From: Thiolinea disciformis DSM 14473
Lineage (GTDB): Bacteria; Pseudomonadota; Gammaproteobacteria; Thiotrichales; Thiotrichaceae
Assembly: GCF_000371925.1 (NCBI RefSeq)
Contig: NZ_AQVE01000003.1
Coordinates: forward strand, 124,001-188,000
Length of the DNA stretch: 64,000 bases
Reading direction: 5' to 3'
Shown here: positions 62,718 to 64,000 of the stretch, piece after piece
Layout of the letters: every line of letters begins with the position of its first letter
Numbering within the stretch: the stretch's first letter is position 1
The notes under the pieces: generated by a model
Told to the model about the DNA's origin: nothing
What the model saw: only the letters and a program-made list of their open reading frames with translations
Databases searched by the model: none
Translations under genes and position numbers: made by a program

Positions 62718-63799
62718 TAGCGCACCTTCAATGAAGCAAGACCAATCATGACCATAATCACGGTCATAATCCAAAACCGTACAATTACCTTCGGCTCAGG
62801 CCAACCTTTCTTTTCATAGTGATGATGCAAAGGCGCCATGCGGAAAATACGTTTCCCGCCTGTGGCTTTGAAATAGCCGACTTGCATAATCACCGACAAC
62901 GTTTCCATCACGAAAATACCGCCCATAATGGCTAGTATAATTTCTTGACGCACAATCACGGCTACAATACCCAATGCAGCTCCCAGTGCGAGCGCACCTA
63001 CATCCCCCATGAAAACCTGTGCTGGATAGGTGTTGAACCATAAAAATCCTAGCCCCGCCCCGAAAATGGCTGAACAGAAAATCATGACTTCACCAGCACC
63101 TGGAATACGGGGAATACCTAAATATTGCGAAATCGCTGCATGACCGCTGACATAAGAAAAGATAGCGAGACCACCCGCCACCATAATCGTCGGCATAATC
63201 GCCAAGCCATCTAATCCATCAGTTAAATTAACTGCATTACTAGAACCAACAATCACAAGGTAAACCCAAGGAATAAACAACATCCCCATTTGCCAATGGG
63301 CATTCTTCAAAAAAGGTAAAAATAAAGTCGTTTCTGTGGAGGTTTGAGCGCTAAAAAACAAATAAAAGGCCGCAGCAAATCCAATCAAACTTAGTCCTAG
63401 ATATTTTTGTTTCGCCGTTAAGCCTAAGTTGCGGCGTTTTTTCAGTTTGATGTAATCATCTAAACCACCGACTAAACCAAATCCCAAGGTCACAAATAGC
63501 ACAACCCAAACATAGCGATTGCTCAAATCAGCCCATAACAAGGTGGCAGCAGCAATCGCTAAAATAATCATCACTCCCCCCATCGTGGGCGTGCCCGCTT
63601 TCATTTGGTGTTGGGGGCCGTCTTCACGAATATATTGGCCAATTTTCAAACGCGTTAATGCCCGAATCATGGAGGGTCCGGTCCATAAGCCGATCACAAA
63701 TGCCGTTAACACCGCCAAAATCGCACGCAAGGTCAAATATTGAAAGACGTTGAAGCCACGGTAAAAATCATCCAAAAAGTCAAACAACCACAGCAACAT
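62717..63799 (-). CDS. mraY: Phospho-N-acetylmuramoyl-pentapeptide transferase
   Basis: 360 residues, about ten membrane helices. Forms lipid I from UDP-MurNAc-pentapeptide and undecaprenyl phosphate. [27 protein letters not shown] (Asp-rich active site), [15 protein letters not shown] and [20 protein letters not shown] are conserved. ATG at 63799 with GGAGG 7 nt upstream; overlaps murF by 1 nt (TGATG). Confidence 0.97.
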   Translation of the reverse strand: MLLWLFDFLDDFYRGFNVFQYLTLRAILAVLTAFVIGLWTGPSMIRALTRLKIGQYIREDGPQHQMKAGTPTMGGVMIILAIAAATLLWADLSNRYVWVVLFVTLGFGLVGGLDDYIKLKKRRNLGLTAKQKYLGLSLIGFAAAFYLFFSAQTSTETTLFLPFLKNAHWQMGMLFIPWVYLVIVGSSNAVNLTDGLDGLAIMPTIMVAGGLAIFSYVSGHAAISQYLGIPRIPGAGEVMIFCSAIFGAGLGFLWFNTYPAQVFMGDVGALALGAALGIVAVIVRQEIILAIMGGIFVMETLSVIMQVGYFKATGGKRIFRMAPLHHHYEKKGWPEPKVIVRFWIMTVIMVMIGLASLKVR

Positions 63800-64000
63800 C
63801 AATGCACCTCCGCTGTTGAGCGTGTGCATAAAGCATCAACCACCCGTTCCATACGGGCTGAACGAGAGCCTTTTACTAATACCGTACTGCTGGGTGTTAG
63901 GATATTTTTTACATACTCCACCAACAGATCTAATTCATTAAAATGCTTAGCGTTTTCACCAAATGCTTGGCTTGCTGCCTGACTTAAATGCCCTAAGCTC
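63799..64000 (-). CDS. murF: UDP-N-acetylmuramoyl-tripeptide--D-alanyl-D-alanine ligase (3' end)
   Basis: Only the last 66 codons lie in the window; the gene continues beyond 64000. The sequence ends [20 protein letters not shown], the typical MurF C-terminus, with stop TGA at 63799-63801 overlapping the mraY start by one base. It adds D-Ala-D-Ala to the UDP-MurNAc tripeptide. Confidence 0.9.
   Translation of the reverse strand, partial: SLGHLSQAASQAFGENAKHFNELDLLVEYVKNILTPSSTVLVKGSRSARMERVVDALCTRSTAEVH

Overview
The window looks like chromosomal DNA of a Gram-negative gammaproteobacterium. It has lpxC, fabA, ubiA, ubiX, hemX/hemY, rpoH and mpl, and a division and cell-wall cluster in the Pseudomonas-like order murF-mraY-murD-ftsW-murG-murC-ddl-ftsQ-ftsA-ftsZ-lpxC-dciA-secA-argJ-mutT. 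A Thiotrichales (Thiothrix-like) host is a guess from overall flavour and cannot be proven here. I saw no rRNA or tRNA genes, no insertion sequences, no phage genes and no CRISPR array.

Layout. 1-10.2 kb: end of a halohydrin-dehalogenase-type short-chain dehydrogenase, folE2, the hemCDXY tetrapyrrole operon, a short malic enzyme, rpmE2, a SIMPL protein with fabA, and ubiA with a [2Fe-2S] protein. 10.3-15.4 kb: a small lipoprotein, a bactofilin and a membrane coiled-coil protein, divergent from a five-gene operon with a FimV-like protein, a degenerate receiver protein, a conservon-type small GTPase, a probable winged-helix/roadblock protein and a roadblock/LC7 protein. This looks like a polarity or surface-motility control module. 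15.5-17.0 kb: an ATP-grasp ligase beside a 105-residue peptide with two near-identical C-terminal motifs, which looks like an undescribed ribosomal peptide (graspetide-like) system. 17.5-21.6 kb: an EamA exporter, a SPOR protein, a lipoprotein, an HNH nuclease, two unannotated 31-32 residue membrane peptides behind a perfect FNR box, and an SRPBCC protein.

21.6-34.2 kb: rpoH with a perfect CIRCE operator in its leader, a 624-residue coiled-coil protein, hrcA, nadK-recN, a secreted beta-domain protein, a membrane protein, a thioredoxin, ubiX-mpl and a GGDEF/EAL protein. 34.4-36.3 kb: the rpsP-rimM-trmD-rplS operon. 36.4-40.8 kb: an envelope island with two cysteine-peptidase-like proteins and three lipoproteins that share a new C-terminal motif. 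41.1-46.8 kb: ffh, a CcsA-like membrane protein, radA, a degenerate DEAD-box protein and a YdcH protein. 46.8-64 kb: mutT, argJ, secA, dciA, lpxC and the dcw cluster, ending inside murF.

The core genes serve translation, envelope biogenesis, tetrapyrrole and ubiquinone synthesis and DNA repair. The novelty is in the ATP-grasp/peptide pair, the GTPase/roadblock operon, the FNR-linked small membrane proteins, the HrcA-to-rpoH link and the lipoprotein island.
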